64,000 bases of DNA, taken from the NCBI RefSeq assembly GCF_900115565.1, contig NZ_FOWW01000001.1, positions 563,731 through 627,730 of the forward strand, read 5' to 3'. Both the position numbers and the translations under genes were made by a program. Positions 30,175-38,507 of this stretch are shown one piece after another. Below the pieces are notes generated by a model that was not told where the DNA came from, did no database searches, and worked only from the letters and a program-made list of their open reading frames with translations. This DNA is from Amycolatopsis arida (lineage in GTDB: Bacteria; Actinomycetota; Actinomycetes; Mycobacteriales; Pseudonocardiaceae). Within the stretch, counting starts at the first letter, position 1. Every line of letters begins with the position of its first letter.

Positions 30175-31032
30175 ATGACCACACAACGGACCAGGCTCCG
30201 CTCCTCCTCCAGAGCCGGCGGGCTCCGTCTTGCCTCCGGAGCCGGCAGGCTCGGCCTTGCCTCCAGAGCCGGCGGGCTCGGCCTTGCCTCCAGAGCCGGC
30301 GGGCTCGGCCTTGCCTCCAGAGCCGGCGGGCTCGGCCTTGCCTCCAGAGCCGGCGGGCTCGGCCTTGCCTCCAGAGCCGGCGGGCTCGGCCTTGCCTCCA
30401 GAGCCGGCGGGCTCGTGGATGTCGTGGCGGCCCGCCTGGAAGCCTGGGCGGGAACCCTCCGCCGGCGCGGCGACCGGTCCCGGCGGGACGGCAGGGTGCT
30501 GATCCTCGGCGGCGTCCGCTCCGGCAAGTCGCGGCACGCCGAGCACCTGATCTCCCGCTACCCGCAGGTCACCTACGTCGCCGCCGGGCCGCCGCCGAGC
30601 GACGACGACCCCGAGTGGGCCGCCAGGATCGCCGCGCACCGCGCCCGCCGCCCGGCGCACTGGCACACCCTCGAGACCACCGACCTCGCCGAGGCCCTGC
30701 GCACCGCCACCGGCCCGCTGCTGATCGACTGCCTCGGCACCTGGCTGAGCCGGGTGCTCGGCGAGCTGGGCGCGTGGGACCAGCGGCCCGGCTGGCAGCA
30801 GCGGGTGGACGAGCGGCTGGCCGACCTGGTGGACGCGTGGGCGAACGCCGGCGTGCCGGTGGTGGTGGTGAGCAACGAGGTCGGCATGGGCGTGGTGCCG
30901 CCGACCTTCGCCGGCCGGGTGTTCCGGGACGTGCTCGGCGCGCTCAACAGCCAGGTTTCCGCCCACGCCGACCAGGTGCTGCTGGTGGTGGCCGGGCGGG
31001 TGCTGGAACTGCGCGAGAAGGGTGCGTTGTGA
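30175..31032 (+). CDS. cobU: Adenosylcobinamide kinase / guanylyltransferase, with repeat-coded N-terminus
   Basis: The catalytic part (from about residue 105) is a standard CobU/CobP: VLILGGVRSGKSRHAEHL with the P-loop, PLLIDCLGTWLSRVLGE, VVVVSNEVGMGVVP and NSQVSAHADQVLLVVAG. It phosphorylates adenosylcobinamide and adds GMP. Start is uncertain: ATG 30175 (or 30166) gives about 80 extra residues encoded by eight 27-bp repeats (RAGGLGLAS units), while GTG 30415 after the array gives a ~205-residue protein near the usual CobU length (~180). The stop overlaps the cobT start (GTGA at 31029-31032). Confidence 0.85.
   Translation: MTTQRTRLRSSSRAGGLRLASGAGRLGLASRAGGLGLASRAGGLGLASRAGGLGLASRAGGLGLASRAGGLGLASRAGGLVDVVAARLEAWAGTLRRRGDRSRRDGRVLILGGVRSGKSRHAEHLISRYPQVTYVAAGPPPSDDDPEWAARIAAHRARRPAHWHTLETTDLAEALRTATGPLLIDCLGTWLSRVLGELGAWDQRPGWQQRVDERLADLVDAWANAGVPVVVVSNEVGMGVVPPTFAGRVFRDVLGALNSQVSAHADQVLLVVAGRVLELREKGAL
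30205..30420 (+). repeat. 27-bp minisatellite, eight copies, in frame with cobU
   Basis: GCCGGC(G/A)GGCTC begins at 30214, 30241, 30268, 30295, 30322, 30349, 30376 and 30403: exact 27-bp spacing. The first two units carry a few changes; the inner ones are identical. Twenty-seven is nine codons, so all copy numbers keep the cobU frame open (RAGGLGLAS). All neighbouring frames are also open, as expected from the composition. It lies between the divergent cobD and cobU. Confidence 0.95.
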
Positions 31033-32072
31033 CCGAGTCGCCGGAGATCCCCGCGCCGAGCGAGCGGGCCGGGGCGGAGGCGCGGCGCCGGCTGGACGGG
31101 CTGGTGAAGCCGCTCGGCGCGCTGGGTCGGCTGGAGGACCTCGCGGCGTGGCTGAGCGCCGCGCACGGACAGGTGCCGCCGCGCCCGCTGGACGACGTGC
31201 GCGTGGTGGTGTTCGCCGGTGACCACGGGGTCGCGGCGCGGGCCGCCGTGTCGGCCTACCCGCGGGAGGTCACCGCGGCGATGGTGCGGGTGTTCCTCGC
31301 CGGCACCAGCGGGGTGAACGTGCTGGCCCGGCAGGTCGGCGCGCGGGTTCGGGTGCTGGACGTGGCCGTCGACGCCGACCTCGACGACGTGCCGCCGGCC
31401 GTGCGGGAGCACCGCATCCGGCGCGGCTCGGGGTCGATCGACGTCGAGGACGCGCTCGCGCCGGGCGAGGCGGCGCGGGCACTCGCCGCCGGCAAAGCGG
31501 TCGCCGACGCGGAGCTCGACGGCGGCGCGGACCTGCTGATCCCCGGCGACATGGGCATCGGCAACACCACCGTCGCGGCGGCCGTGGTCGCCGCCGTGCT
31601 GGGCCTGCCGGCCGAGGACGTGGTGGGTGGCGGCACCGGCGTCGACGTCGCGGGCAGGGCACGCAAGGTGGACGTGGTGCGGGCGGCGCTGGCCAGGGCC
31701 GGCGGCCGGGTGGGCGACCCGGTCGAGCTGCTCACCGCGCTGGGCAGCGCGTGCCTCGGCGCCACCGCCGGGCTGCTCGTCCAGGCAGCGGCGCGCGGGG
31801 TGCCGGTGCTGCTGGACGGCGTGTTCCCCGCCGCGGCCGCGCTGCTGGCCAGGGAGCTGGCGCCCGGGGCGGAGCGCTGGTGGCTGGCCGGGCACCGCTC
31901 CACCGAGCCGGCACAGGCGTACGCGCTCAAGGCGCTCGGCCTGGACCCGATCCTGGACCTCGGCCTGCGGCTGGGTGAGGGCAGCGGCGCCGTGCAGGCG
32001 GTGCCGGTGCTGCGTGCGGCGCGGGCGGTCCTCGCGGAGATGGGCGCCCTCGCCGACCTCGACGTGCCGTGA
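31029..32072 (+). CDS. cobT: Nicotinate-nucleotide--dimethylbenzimidazole phosphoribosyltransferase
   Basis: Encodes 347 residues, the family length. It makes alpha-ribazole phosphate from NaMN and DMB, the latter supplied by BluB at 46887. Signatures: KPLGALGRLEDLAAWL, VVVFAGDHGVAARAAVSAYPREVT, TSGVNVLARQVGA, LLIPGDMGIGNTTVAAAV and the C-terminal DLGLRLGEGSGA with the catalytic glutamate. GTG 31029 overlaps the stop of cobU. cobS follows after 226 bp. Confidence 0.95.
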   Translation: MTESPEIPAPSERAGAEARRRLDGLVKPLGALGRLEDLAAWLSAAHGQVPPRPLDDVRVVVFAGDHGVAARAAVSAYPREVTAAMVRVFLAGTSGVNVLARQVGARVRVLDVAVDADLDDVPPAVREHRIRRGSGSIDVEDALAPGEAARALAAGKAVADAELDGGADLLIPGDMGIGNTTVAAAVVAAVLGLPAEDVVGGGTGVDVAGRARKVDVVRAALARAGGRVGDPVELLTALGSACLGATAGLLVQAAARGVPVLLDGVFPAAAALLARELAPGAERWWLAGHRSTEPAQAYALKALGLDPILDLGLRLGEGSGAVQAVPVLRAARAVLAEMGALADLDVP

Positions 32073-32298
32073 CCGGCCCTGGCTCCGGTGACCAGCCCCA
32101 GGGCCGGGCTGGACTCGACGTGATCGAGTTCGGCGGAACCGGGGTCGACGGAACCGAGTTCGACCGGGGCCGAGTTCGGCCGGGGCCGAGTTCGGCTGGA
32201 TCGGGCTCGGGGAAGCCTGGGGCGGTGGCGCGGGCTCGGCGCGGGTGGACTCGGCCCCACCGTGGTCCGGACGACCGGGTGGATCAGGACTGGATCCG
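32073..32298. other. Gap between cobT and cobS with small degenerate repeats
   Basis: 226 bp with tandem-like copies of GAGTTCGGCC / GGGGCCGAGTTCGG around 32120-32210. No gene is credible. An in-frame upstream extension of cobS (from ATG 32245) is possible but unlike the family. Confidence 0.5.
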
Positions 32299-33069
32299 AT
32301 GACGCTGCTCGGTGACGCCGGGCGGCTGGCGGTCGGGACGCTCACCGCGCTGCCGGTGCCGCCGCCGCGGACCGTCGACGCCAGGGTCGCGGGCGCGGCC
32401 ATGCTGCTCGCGCCGATCGCCGCGGTCCCGTTGGCCGCCGTGGCCGGGCTGGTGGTGGCCGGGGGCGCGGCGGCCGGGTTGCCCGCGCTGGCCACCGCGG
32501 GGCTCGCCGTCGGCGCCGTCGCCCTCGCCACCCGCGGCCTGCACCTGGACGGGTTGGCCGACACCGCCGACGGGCTGGCCGTCGCCGCCCGCCCCGGCGC
32601 CGACGTGGCCGCGGCGCTCGCGGTGATGCGCCGTGGGGACACCGGGCCCGCCGGCGTGACGGCGTTGGTGCTGGTGGTACTCGTGCAGTGCGCGGCGCTG
32701 GCCGGTGCGGTGGCCGCGGGGCACGGCCCCGCCGCGGCGGTGGTCGCGGTGCTCGTCGGGCGGGGCGTGCTGGCCGGCTGCTGCGTGCGCGGGGTGCCGG
32801 CCGCCCGGCCCGGCGGGCTCGGCGCCGCGGTGGCCGGCACGGTGCCGATCGCGGCGGCGGTGGCGGCCGGCGCGCTGCTCGCCGCCGCCACCGCGCTCGT
32901 GCCGGGACTGCCATGGTGGCGCGGCCCGGTCGCCGTGCTCGCCGGGCTGGTCGCCGGCGGGGTGCTGCTCGCCCGCTGCGTGCGCCGGCTGGGCGGCACC
33001 ACCGGCGACGTCCTCGGCGCGTGCGTCGAGGCCGCCACCACCACCGCCCTGCTCGCCCTCGCCCCGTGA
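32299..33069 (+). CDS. cobS: Adenosylcobinamide-GDP ribazoletransferase (cobalamin synthase)
   Basis: Encodes 256 residues, hydrophobic with about six helices. It joins GDP-cobinamide and alpha-ribazole phosphate at the membrane, the last pathway step. The family signature is VALATRGLHLDGLADTADGL with the acidic metal motif, and MRRGDTGPAGV follows. The protein is extremely Ala/Val/Leu-rich. ATG 32299 gives the usual start (LAVGTLTALPV). It completes the cobU-cobT-cobS order common in actinobacteria. Confidence 0.92.
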   Translation: MTLLGDAGRLAVGTLTALPVPPPRTVDARVAGAAMLLAPIAAVPLAAVAGLVVAGGAAAGLPALATAGLAVGAVALATRGLHLDGLADTADGLAVAARPGADVAAALAVMRRGDTGPAGVTALVLVVLVQCAALAGAVAAGHGPAAAVVAVLVGRGVLAGCCVRGVPAARPGGLGAAVAGTVPIAAAVAAGALLAAATALVPGLPWWRGPVAVLAGLVAGGVLLARCVRRLGGTTGDVLGACVEAATTTALLALAP

Positions 33070-33074
33070 CCGCT

Positions 33075-33142
33075 GTGTCCGCGCTCCCTGACCACGCGTC
33101 CGCGCCGCACGACGCGAACACGTGTGCACAGGGCGCGGACAC
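33075..33142. repeat. 21-bp repeat family (locus B), inverted arrangement
   Basis: GTGTCCGCGCTCCCTG at 33075 and its near complement CAGGGCGCGGACAC ending at 33142 flank a middle unit beginning GCGTCCGCGCC at 33096. The arms could form a hairpin between the convergent cobS and FAD oxidase genes and so act as a bidirectional terminator (inference). Confidence 0.65.
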
Positions 33143-33144
33143 GG

Positions 33145-34548
33145 TTAGGGGGTTGGGGGGATGTTGGGGTTGCGGCGGAGGAGGTTGTGCGGGTCGTAGT
33201 GGGTCTTGAGGCGGGTTAGGCGCTGGTGGTCCGCTGCTGTGAAGGCCGTGCGGGTGATCTCGGGTGTCGTTCCGTCGCCGCCGAGGAAGTTCAAGAACCG
33301 GCCGCCGGTCGACCACGGGGCCACGGCGTGCTCGAAGTGCCGCTGGCGCCGCCGCACCTCGGTCACCTCCGCCTCGGTCGGGGTCGCCGACGGCAGCGGG
33401 TCGACGAACCCGAGCAGGTACCCCGCGTCGCGATGGCCCACCGCGTTCGCGACCGCCGGTGGGCGGGCCAGCGCCCCGCCGAGCTGCCGCACCTCCACGA
33501 TCAACGGACCCGGGTTGCCCGGCCCGGCCAAGTCGAGCAGCGTGTCGACCCCCGCGTCGTCGAGGTCGCGCAGCAGCAGGTTGCCCGACAACGACGGGAG
33601 CGGGCCCTTCGGGTCGTCGTAGATCGACCCGACCGCGGTGGCCGGCAGCTCGTCGAGGGTGTCCAACAGCCGCGGTCCGACCGCCCGCAGCGGTGCCACC
33701 AGCCGCTCCCCCGACGCCGCGTCCCCGAGGTGGGCGATCCGAACGTGCGCCACGTGCCGGCCGCGCAGCGGCTCCGGCACCCCTGGAACGTCCGGGAACG
33801 GGACGAGCGCCACCGACGACGTCACCTCCTCCGGCGCGTCCTCGGCCCACCGGCACCATGCCCGGAGCGCGGCGCCGAGCAGTGGCGTGTCGAAGAACAG
33901 CCCGCCGCCGTAGAGCCGGGTGACCGGCACGAGGTCGATCTCCATCCGGGTGACCACACCGAGGTTGCCCCCGCCGCCGCGCAGCGCCCAGAACAGGTCG
34001 GGCTCGGACTCGGCGGTCACGTGCCGCGGCTCGCCGTCGGCGGTGACCACGTCGAGGGAGCGCACGTGGTCGGCGGCGTAGCCGTACCGGCGGGAGAGCA
34101 GGCTCAGGCCGCCGCCCAGCACGTAGGGCACGGCGGCGACGTGCGGCGCGCTGCCGGCCAGCGGGGCGAGGCCGTGCGCGGCCGCCGCGTCGATCACCTC
34201 CGCCCAGGTCGTCCCGGCCGCGACCACCGCGGTACTCCGCTCCGGGTCGACGCGGACGCCGGCCATCCGGGAGGTGGTGATCAGCAGCCCGCCCGGTTCC
34301 GGCGCGACCGGGGCATGCCCGGTGCCGAGCACGGCGACCGGGAGGCCCTGGGCGGCGGCGAACGCCACGGCGTGCCGCACGTCGTCGGCGCCGGTCGCGC
34401 CGACGATCACCTCCGGCTCGTGTCGCCGGAAGGCCTGGAAGCCGCCGCGCTCGGCGTCGTAGCCCTCGTCGCCGGGTCGGAGCACGGGGCCCCGCACGTT
34501 CCCGATGATGTCCACGGTGGATGCCGCTGGTGTCGTTGGTGTCGTCAT
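33145..34548 (-). CDS. FAD-binding oxidoreductase of the berberine-bridge-enzyme (BBE) family
   Basis: Encodes 467 residues. PCMH FAD domain with VAVLGTGHAP near residue 85 and YVLGGGLSLLSRRYGYAADHVRSLDVVTADG, then DLFWALRGGGGNLGVVT, and a C-terminal BBE element HYDPHNLLRRNPNI. BBE-type members oxidise sugars, alkaloids or polyketides using covalently bound FAD. The histidine of the GTGH loop is present but the usual cysteine for a second covalent bond is not seen. There is no signal peptide. No clear Shine-Dalgarno precedes ATG 34548, so translation could be leaderless. It is divergent from, and probably regulated by, the WYL protein at 34611. Confidence 0.85.
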   Translation of the reverse strand: MTTPTTPAASTVDIIGNVRGPVLRPGDEGYDAERGGFQAFRRHEPEVIVGATGADDVRHAVAFAAAQGLPVAVLGTGHAPVAPEPGGLLITTSRMAGVRVDPERSTAVVAAGTTWAEVIDAAAAHGLAPLAGSAPHVAAVPYVLGGGLSLLSRRYGYAADHVRSLDVVTADGEPRHVTAESEPDLFWALRGGGGNLGVVTRMEIDLVPVTRLYGGGLFFDTPLLGAALRAWCRWAEDAPEEVTSSVALVPFPDVPGVPEPLRGRHVAHVRIAHLGDAASGERLVAPLRAVGPRLLDTLDELPATAVGSIYDDPKGPLPSLSGNLLLRDLDDAGVDTLLDLAGPGNPGPLIVEVRQLGGALARPPAVANAVGHRDAGYLLGFVDPLPSATPTEAEVTEVRRRQRHFEHAVAPWSTGGRFLNFLGGDGTTPEITRTAFTAADHQRLTRLKTHYDPHNLLRRNPNIPPTP

Positions 34549-34610
34549 GGGACCCACGGTAGGCAGCGTTGCGGACGGATCCTGTCCTTAAGGGTTAGCA
34601 TGCTGACCTC

Positions 34611-35585
34611 GTGAGTACCGATCCGACCGGCCGGACGCTGCGGCTGCTGTCCCTGCTGCAGAGTCGGCGCGAATGGTCCGGCGCCGAGCTGGCCGAGCGG
34701 CTGGGGGTGACCGACCGGACCGTGCGCCGGGACGTCGAGCGGCTGCGCGAGCTGGGCTACCCGGTGGCCGGCACCACCGGCACCGCGGGCGGCTACCGGC
34801 TGGTGTCCGGGCGGAACCTGCCGCCGCTGCTGCTGACCGACGACGAGGCCGTGGCGATCGCCGCCGCGCTGCTCACCGCGGCCGGCGGCACGGTGGCCGG
34901 CATCGAGGAGACGTCGGTGCGCGCGCTCGCCAAGCTCGAGCAGGTGCTGCCCGCCCGGCTGCGGCCGCGGGTCGGGGCCATCGCCCGCAGCACGATCGCC
35001 GTGGTCGGGGCGGACGTCCCGCAGGTCGCGCCGAGCACGCTGGCGGCACTCGGCGCGGCCTGCCGGGACCACGAGGTGGTGTCGTTCGACTACCGCACCC
35101 GTGGCGGTGACCCCGCACCGCGCAGGGTCGAGCCGCACCACCTGATCACCGGGTACCGGCTGTGGTACCTCATCGGCTACGACCTCGACCGGGACGGCTG
35201 GCGCACGTTCCGGGTCGATCGGATCGGTCCCCCGCGACCGACGGGTCGGCGGTTCCCCGCGCGGCCCCTTCCGGCCCCGGACCCCGCCACCTACCTGCGC
35301 CGCTCGCTCGAAGGCGCGCCGTACCGGTACAGCGCGGAAGCCGTGGTGCGGGCCCCGGCCGCCGAGGTGCGGCGGCGGTTGTCGGGGCTGTTCCCGGGCC
35401 GGATCGAGGCCCGCGACGACTCCTCCTGCGTGGTGCGGCTCGGCTCGAACGACCTCGCGCGGCTCACCCGGGACGTGCTCGCGGTGGCGTCACTCGGAGT
35501 GCCGTTCACGGTCTCCGCGGAGTCCCCTGTGCGAGAGCATCTGGTGGAGGTGTCCCGGGGGCTGGCCACGGCACTCGGTGACTGA
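34611..35585 (+). CDS. HTH-WYL transcriptional regulator (YafY type)
   Basis: Encodes 324 residues. N-terminal HTH_11 domain: LAERLGVTDRTVRRDVERLRELGYPV (about residues 24-50) and the AGGYRL wing. The WYL domain follows, with VEPHHLITGYRLWYLIGYDLDRDGWRTFRVDRI, and a C-terminal WCX extension. Such proteins sense nucleic acids or small ligands. GTG 34611 has no Shine-Dalgarno, and a TAGCAT -10-like element lies nine bases upstream, so the mRNA may be leaderless. A CCTTAAGG palindrome in the 62-bp divergent gap may be its operator. Confidence 0.9.
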   Translation: MSTDPTGRTLRLLSLLQSRREWSGAELAERLGVTDRTVRRDVERLRELGYPVAGTTGTAGGYRLVSGRNLPPLLLTDDEAVAIAAALLTAAGGTVAGIEETSVRALAKLEQVLPARLRPRVGAIARSTIAVVGADVPQVAPSTLAALGAACRDHEVVSFDYRTRGGDPAPRRVEPHHLITGYRLWYLIGYDLDRDGWRTFRVDRIGPPRPTGRRFPARPLPAPDPATYLRRSLEGAPYRYSAEAVVRAPAAEVRRRLSGLFPGRIEARDDSSCVVRLGSNDLARLTRDVLAVASLGVPFTVSAESPVREHLVEVSRGLATALGD

Positions 35586-35871
35586 GCCGGGGCCCTCGTG
35601 ATCCCCACCCCGAAGCTCGATTGTGTTGACGGCCGTCGACACCGTGTCAAGGCGGGAGAGAGTGCCTTGACCCGCCATCGCCGTCCGCAAGGCGGCTTCA
35701 GATCGGGGTGAGGAGGGGAATGGGTGATGCCCCGCGCGGGGCCCGGCACTGTGCAACATCTGCTTTGTCCGATCCGGCGCGGCGGTGTCTCCGCTGCCCG
35801 GCCGGGCTCGCTCACTGTTGGGCTCGCGCTCCCGAACATCGAACTCGCCGTCGCCCAAAAGGTGCTCGCGG
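35586..35871. other. Intergenic region with hairpin and a dispersed repeat
   Basis: 286 bp between convergent genes. It holds a perfect 8-bp-stem hairpin at 35646-35671 and, at about 35805-35855 on the minus strand, a segment beginning GCGAGTTCGATGTTCGGGA that resembles the sequence at 22417-22456 (GCGAGATCGATGTTCGGAA). No gene is evident. Confidence 0.55.
35646..35671. terminator. Hairpin between convergent genes
   Basis: GTCAAGGC, a 10-base loop, GCCTTGAC: perfect 8-bp arms. Its position 60 bp after the WYL gene and ahead of the convergent SRPBCC gene fits a terminator, though no U-run follows. Confidence 0.45.
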
Positions 35872-36525
35872 CTAGGACTCCGCCGGGGCTTCGGTTCCGG
35901 TGTAGAAGGCGGTGCTGCGCTCGGCGGCGGCCTTGGCCTCCTCGGGATCGGTGCCGAAGGCGATGCTGGCCGCGCGCCAGCTCTCGTTGGCCAGTGTCAC
36001 GAACCGGTGACCCTCCTCGGACATCGTCCAGGCCTCGTACTCCTTCTCGTCCACCGCCTCGCCGGTCGCCAGGTGCAGGGCCAACCCGTACAGGGCCAGA
36101 TCCCAGCCGATCCCGAGCGCGCCGGGACCGTACGTGGCCCACAGCGTGTCGTCGTCCTCCAGGAGCGCGAGGTGCTCGAGCTGGAACCGCGTGCCCCCAC
36201 CGGAAGCGGCGGACAGCCGCACCTCGATCCAGCTCACCTTGCCGCCGAACTCCCAGGTCGCGGCGAAGCTCGTCGGCGGGTCGCACCGCTCGACCGTGCC
36301 CCCGGCGTTGCCCTCGAGCTGGTACCGGCCACCCACCTCCAGCTCCCCGGACACCGGCAGGAACCAGCGCGGGAGGCGTTCCGGGTTGGTGCACGCGTCC
36401 CACACGTCGTCGACGCTGGTGTCGTAGGTACGGCTGATGGTCAGCACCCGCGCCTCCCCCGCCTCCAGCGTCCGGGAGCCGAGCTGCCGGCTTGTGCTGT
36501 TGACCTGCTCGGTGACGTCGATCAT
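35872..36525 (-). CDS. SRPBCC (AHSA1-type) domain protein
   Basis: Encodes 217 residues. The START/Bet v1-like domain is seen from about residue 25: RVLTISRTYDTSVDDVWDACTNPERLPRWFLP, GRYQLEGNAGGTVERCDPP and the C-terminal helix MSEEGHRFVTLANESW. These bind hydrophobic ligands in a deep cavity; ligand unknown. The start ATG overlaps the stop of the ArsR gene (ATGA), a very common ArsR-SRPBCC pairing. RBS GAGAGGAAA precedes it. Confidence 0.88.
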   Translation of the reverse strand: MIDVTEQVNSTSRQLGSRTLEAGEARVLTISRTYDTSVDDVWDACTNPERLPRWFLPVSGELEVGGRYQLEGNAGGTVERCDPPTSFAATWEFGGKVSWIEVRLSAASGGGTRFQLEHLALLEDDDTLWATYGPGALGIGWDLALYGLALHLATGEAVDEKEYEAWTMSEEGHRFVTLANESWRAASIAFGTDPEEAKAAAERSTAFYTGTEAPAES

Positions 36526-36905
36526 GGTCGTTTCCTCTCGTCGTCGTGGTCGTCGTGGTCGTCGTGGCCAGAGCCGCGCAGGCGGCGCTCGCGCTTGCCC
36601 CGGGCGATCTCGGTCGCCAACGCGTCCAGGTGTGGGGTCCAGAACCGCCGGAAGCGGTCGAGCCAACCGTCGACCTCCCGCAGCGGCGCCGGGTCCACCG
36701 CGTAGAGCCGGCGGGCCCCCTCGGCCCGCACGGTCGCGAAGCCGGCCTCGCGCAACACCTTCAGGTGCTGGGACACCGCCGGCTGGGAGATCCCGAACTC
36801 CTCCCGGATCGCGGCACTGATCGCGCCGGCGGTCCGCTCGCCGTCGGCGAGCAACTCCAGGATCCGCCGGCGGACGGGGTCACCCAGCACGTCGAAGGCC
36901 TGCAC
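36522..36905 (-). CDS. ArsR-family repressor
   Basis: Encodes 127 residues. Winged helix: FDVLGDPVRRRILELLADGERTA, then FGISQPAVSQHLKVLREAGFATVRAEGARRLYAVDP. No cysteine metal site of the ArsR/SmtB sensors is present, so it belongs to the non-metal group that accompanies SRPBCC proteins. The tail reads HDDHDDHDDE from a 9-bp repeat. It is coupled to the SRPBCC gene and probably controls this two-gene operon from the region 36906-36944. Confidence 0.9.
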   Translation of the reverse strand: MQAFDVLGDPVRRRILELLADGERTAGAISAAIREEFGISQPAVSQHLKVLREAGFATVRAEGARRLYAVDPAPLREVDGWLDRFRRFWTPHLDALATEIARGKRERRLRGSGHDDHDDHDDERKRP

Positions 36906-36944
36906 AACGCCAGGCTATCGGCCGCCGCTTATATAAGTCAACGA

Positions 36945-38507
36945 CTAAATACTACGGCTCCGGACGACGGGTTCCAGCGCGGCCAGGAAGCGGCGCGTGG
37001 TGGCCGGGTCCCGCACGGCCAGCCGCAGCCAGTCGGGACCCAACCCGGGGAACGTGTCCCCGCGCCGCACCGCGAAACCACGCTCCCGCAGCGCCAGCCG
37101 GATCCGGTCGGCGCCGGGCCGGTGGACCAGCACGAACGGGCCGCGCGGCACCCCCGGCACGGCCAACCCGAGCGAGCGCAGCCCGGCGACCAGCGCCTCC
37201 CGGTCGCGCTCGGCGGCCACGGCGATCCGCTCGGCCTCGGCGAGCGCGGCGGGCCGGCTGCAGGCGACCATCGCCCGCAGCGCCAAGGTGGACACCGACC
37301 ACGGCGGCTGCACCGCGCGGAGCCGGTCGACCAGCGGCGGCTCGGCCAGCAGGTAGCCGGCGCGCAGCCCGGCGAGGCCCCAGGTCTTCGTCAGGCTGCG
37401 CAGCACCACCACCCCGCCGGGCACCGACCCCGCCAGGCTCTCCGGCTCGCCGGACACGGCGTCGGAGAACGCCTCGTCCACCACCACGACGCGGCCCGGC
37501 CGGGCCAGCGCGCGCAGCGCCGCGGCCGGGTGCAGCACGGAGGTGGGATTGGTCGGGTTGCCGACCACCACCAGGTCGGCCCGCTCCGGCACGGCGTCCG
37601 GGTCCAGCCGGAACCCGTCAGCGGCCCGCAGCAGCACCCGGTGCACCGGATGCCCGGCCGCGCGCAACGCCGCCTCCGGCTCGGTGAACTGCGGGTGCAC
37701 CACCACCGCGCACCGGGGGCGCAGCGCGGCCGCGAGCAGGGTGAACGCCTCGGCCGCGCCCGCCGTCGGCAGCACCTCGGCGGCCGGCCGGCCGTGCCGG
37801 GTGGCCAGCGCGGCGACGGCCTCGGTGGGGTCGGGGTAGCTGGCGAGGTCCGGCAACGAGGCGGCCAGCTCGGCGCGCAGCCACCCCGGGGGCTCCGGCA
37901 GCCGCACGTTGACTGCCAGGTCCACCAGACCCGGGCCGACCTCCCGGTCGCCGTGATGGTGCAGATCGACATCACCGGGCGGGTGGGGATCGACGTGCTG
38001 CCCGGCGGTGGCCGGGGAAGCGACGCCGCGCGAGTCGACACCGTGCGGATCGGCATCGGGGGCGCCACCGACCGGTGCGCGAGCATCACGGAGGTCGCCG
38101 CGCCGGGGATCGGCGCTCGGGGAGCCGGTGCCGGCCGCACCGCCCGGAGAACCACCGCGCGAGTCGGCCCCCCGGGAGTCGGCCTCGGACGAGTCACCGC
38201 CGGCCCCGGCACCACGGGAACCACTCGGCAAGCCAGCAGGAAGGGCACCACCGTCCTCACCACCAGCACCAGAGCCAGCACGAGCACCTCCCGGGGGGCC
38301 GCTGGCACGGGAACCCACGGCAGGCGTGCCGCTCCGGGAAGCGCCGCTGTGGGAGTGGCCGCCGGGCACGTCGCCTTGCGCACCAACGCCGGCAGAGTCG
38401 CCGGCCGAGAGGTGCGGTGAGCCCTCCTCGCCGGAAACCGTGCCGGGTGCGCCACCAGACCAGCCACCGCGAGGGTGGCCCCCGGTGACGCCGGCCGGCT
38501 CAGGCAT
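36945..38507 (-). CDS. cobC: Threonine-phosphate decarboxylase-like aminotransferase CobC with long N-terminal extension
   Basis: Encodes 520 residues. Residues ~183-520 are a PLP fold-type I enzyme of the CobC/CobD group: HHHGDREVGPGLVDLAVNV, VVVGNPTNPTS, VVVDEAFSD and the PLP lysine K374 in LRSLTKTWGLAGLRAGY. It yields aminopropanol phosphate for CobD. Residues 1-182 are a Gly/Ser/Pro/Asp-rich disordered segment not found in ordinary CobC (~330-360 residues). ATG 38507 lies in the overlap ATGCCTGA with cobB, which supports translation of the extension; an internal start is the alternative, though none has a clear Shine-Dalgarno. Last gene of the riboswitch operon. Confidence 0.85.
   Translation of the reverse strand: MPEPAGVTGGHPRGGWSGGAPGTVSGEEGSPHLSAGDSAGVGAQGDVPGGHSHSGASRSGTPAVGSRASGPPGGARAGSGAGGEDGGALPAGLPSGSRGAGAGGDSSEADSRGADSRGGSPGGAAGTGSPSADPRRGDLRDARAPVGGAPDADPHGVDSRGVASPATAGQHVDPHPPGDVDLHHHGDREVGPGLVDLAVNVRLPEPPGWLRAELAASLPDLASYPDPTEAVAALATRHGRPAAEVLPTAGAAEAFTLLAAALRPRCAVVVHPQFTEPEAALRAAGHPVHRVLLRAADGFRLDPDAVPERADLVVVGNPTNPTSVLHPAAALRALARPGRVVVVDEAFSDAVSGEPESLAGSVPGGVVVLRSLTKTWGLAGLRAGYLLAEPPLVDRLRAVQPPWSVSTLALRAMVACSRPAALAEAERIAVAAERDREALVAGLRSLGLAVPGVPRGPFVLVHRPGADRIRLALRERGFAVRRGDTFPGLGPDWLRLAVRDPATTRRFLAALEPVVRSRSI

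Noticed and set aside
30205-30420. CRISPR-like array of 27-bp repeats
   Set aside because: Repeats are directly abutting without unique spacers and no cas genes are near; it is a minisatellite.
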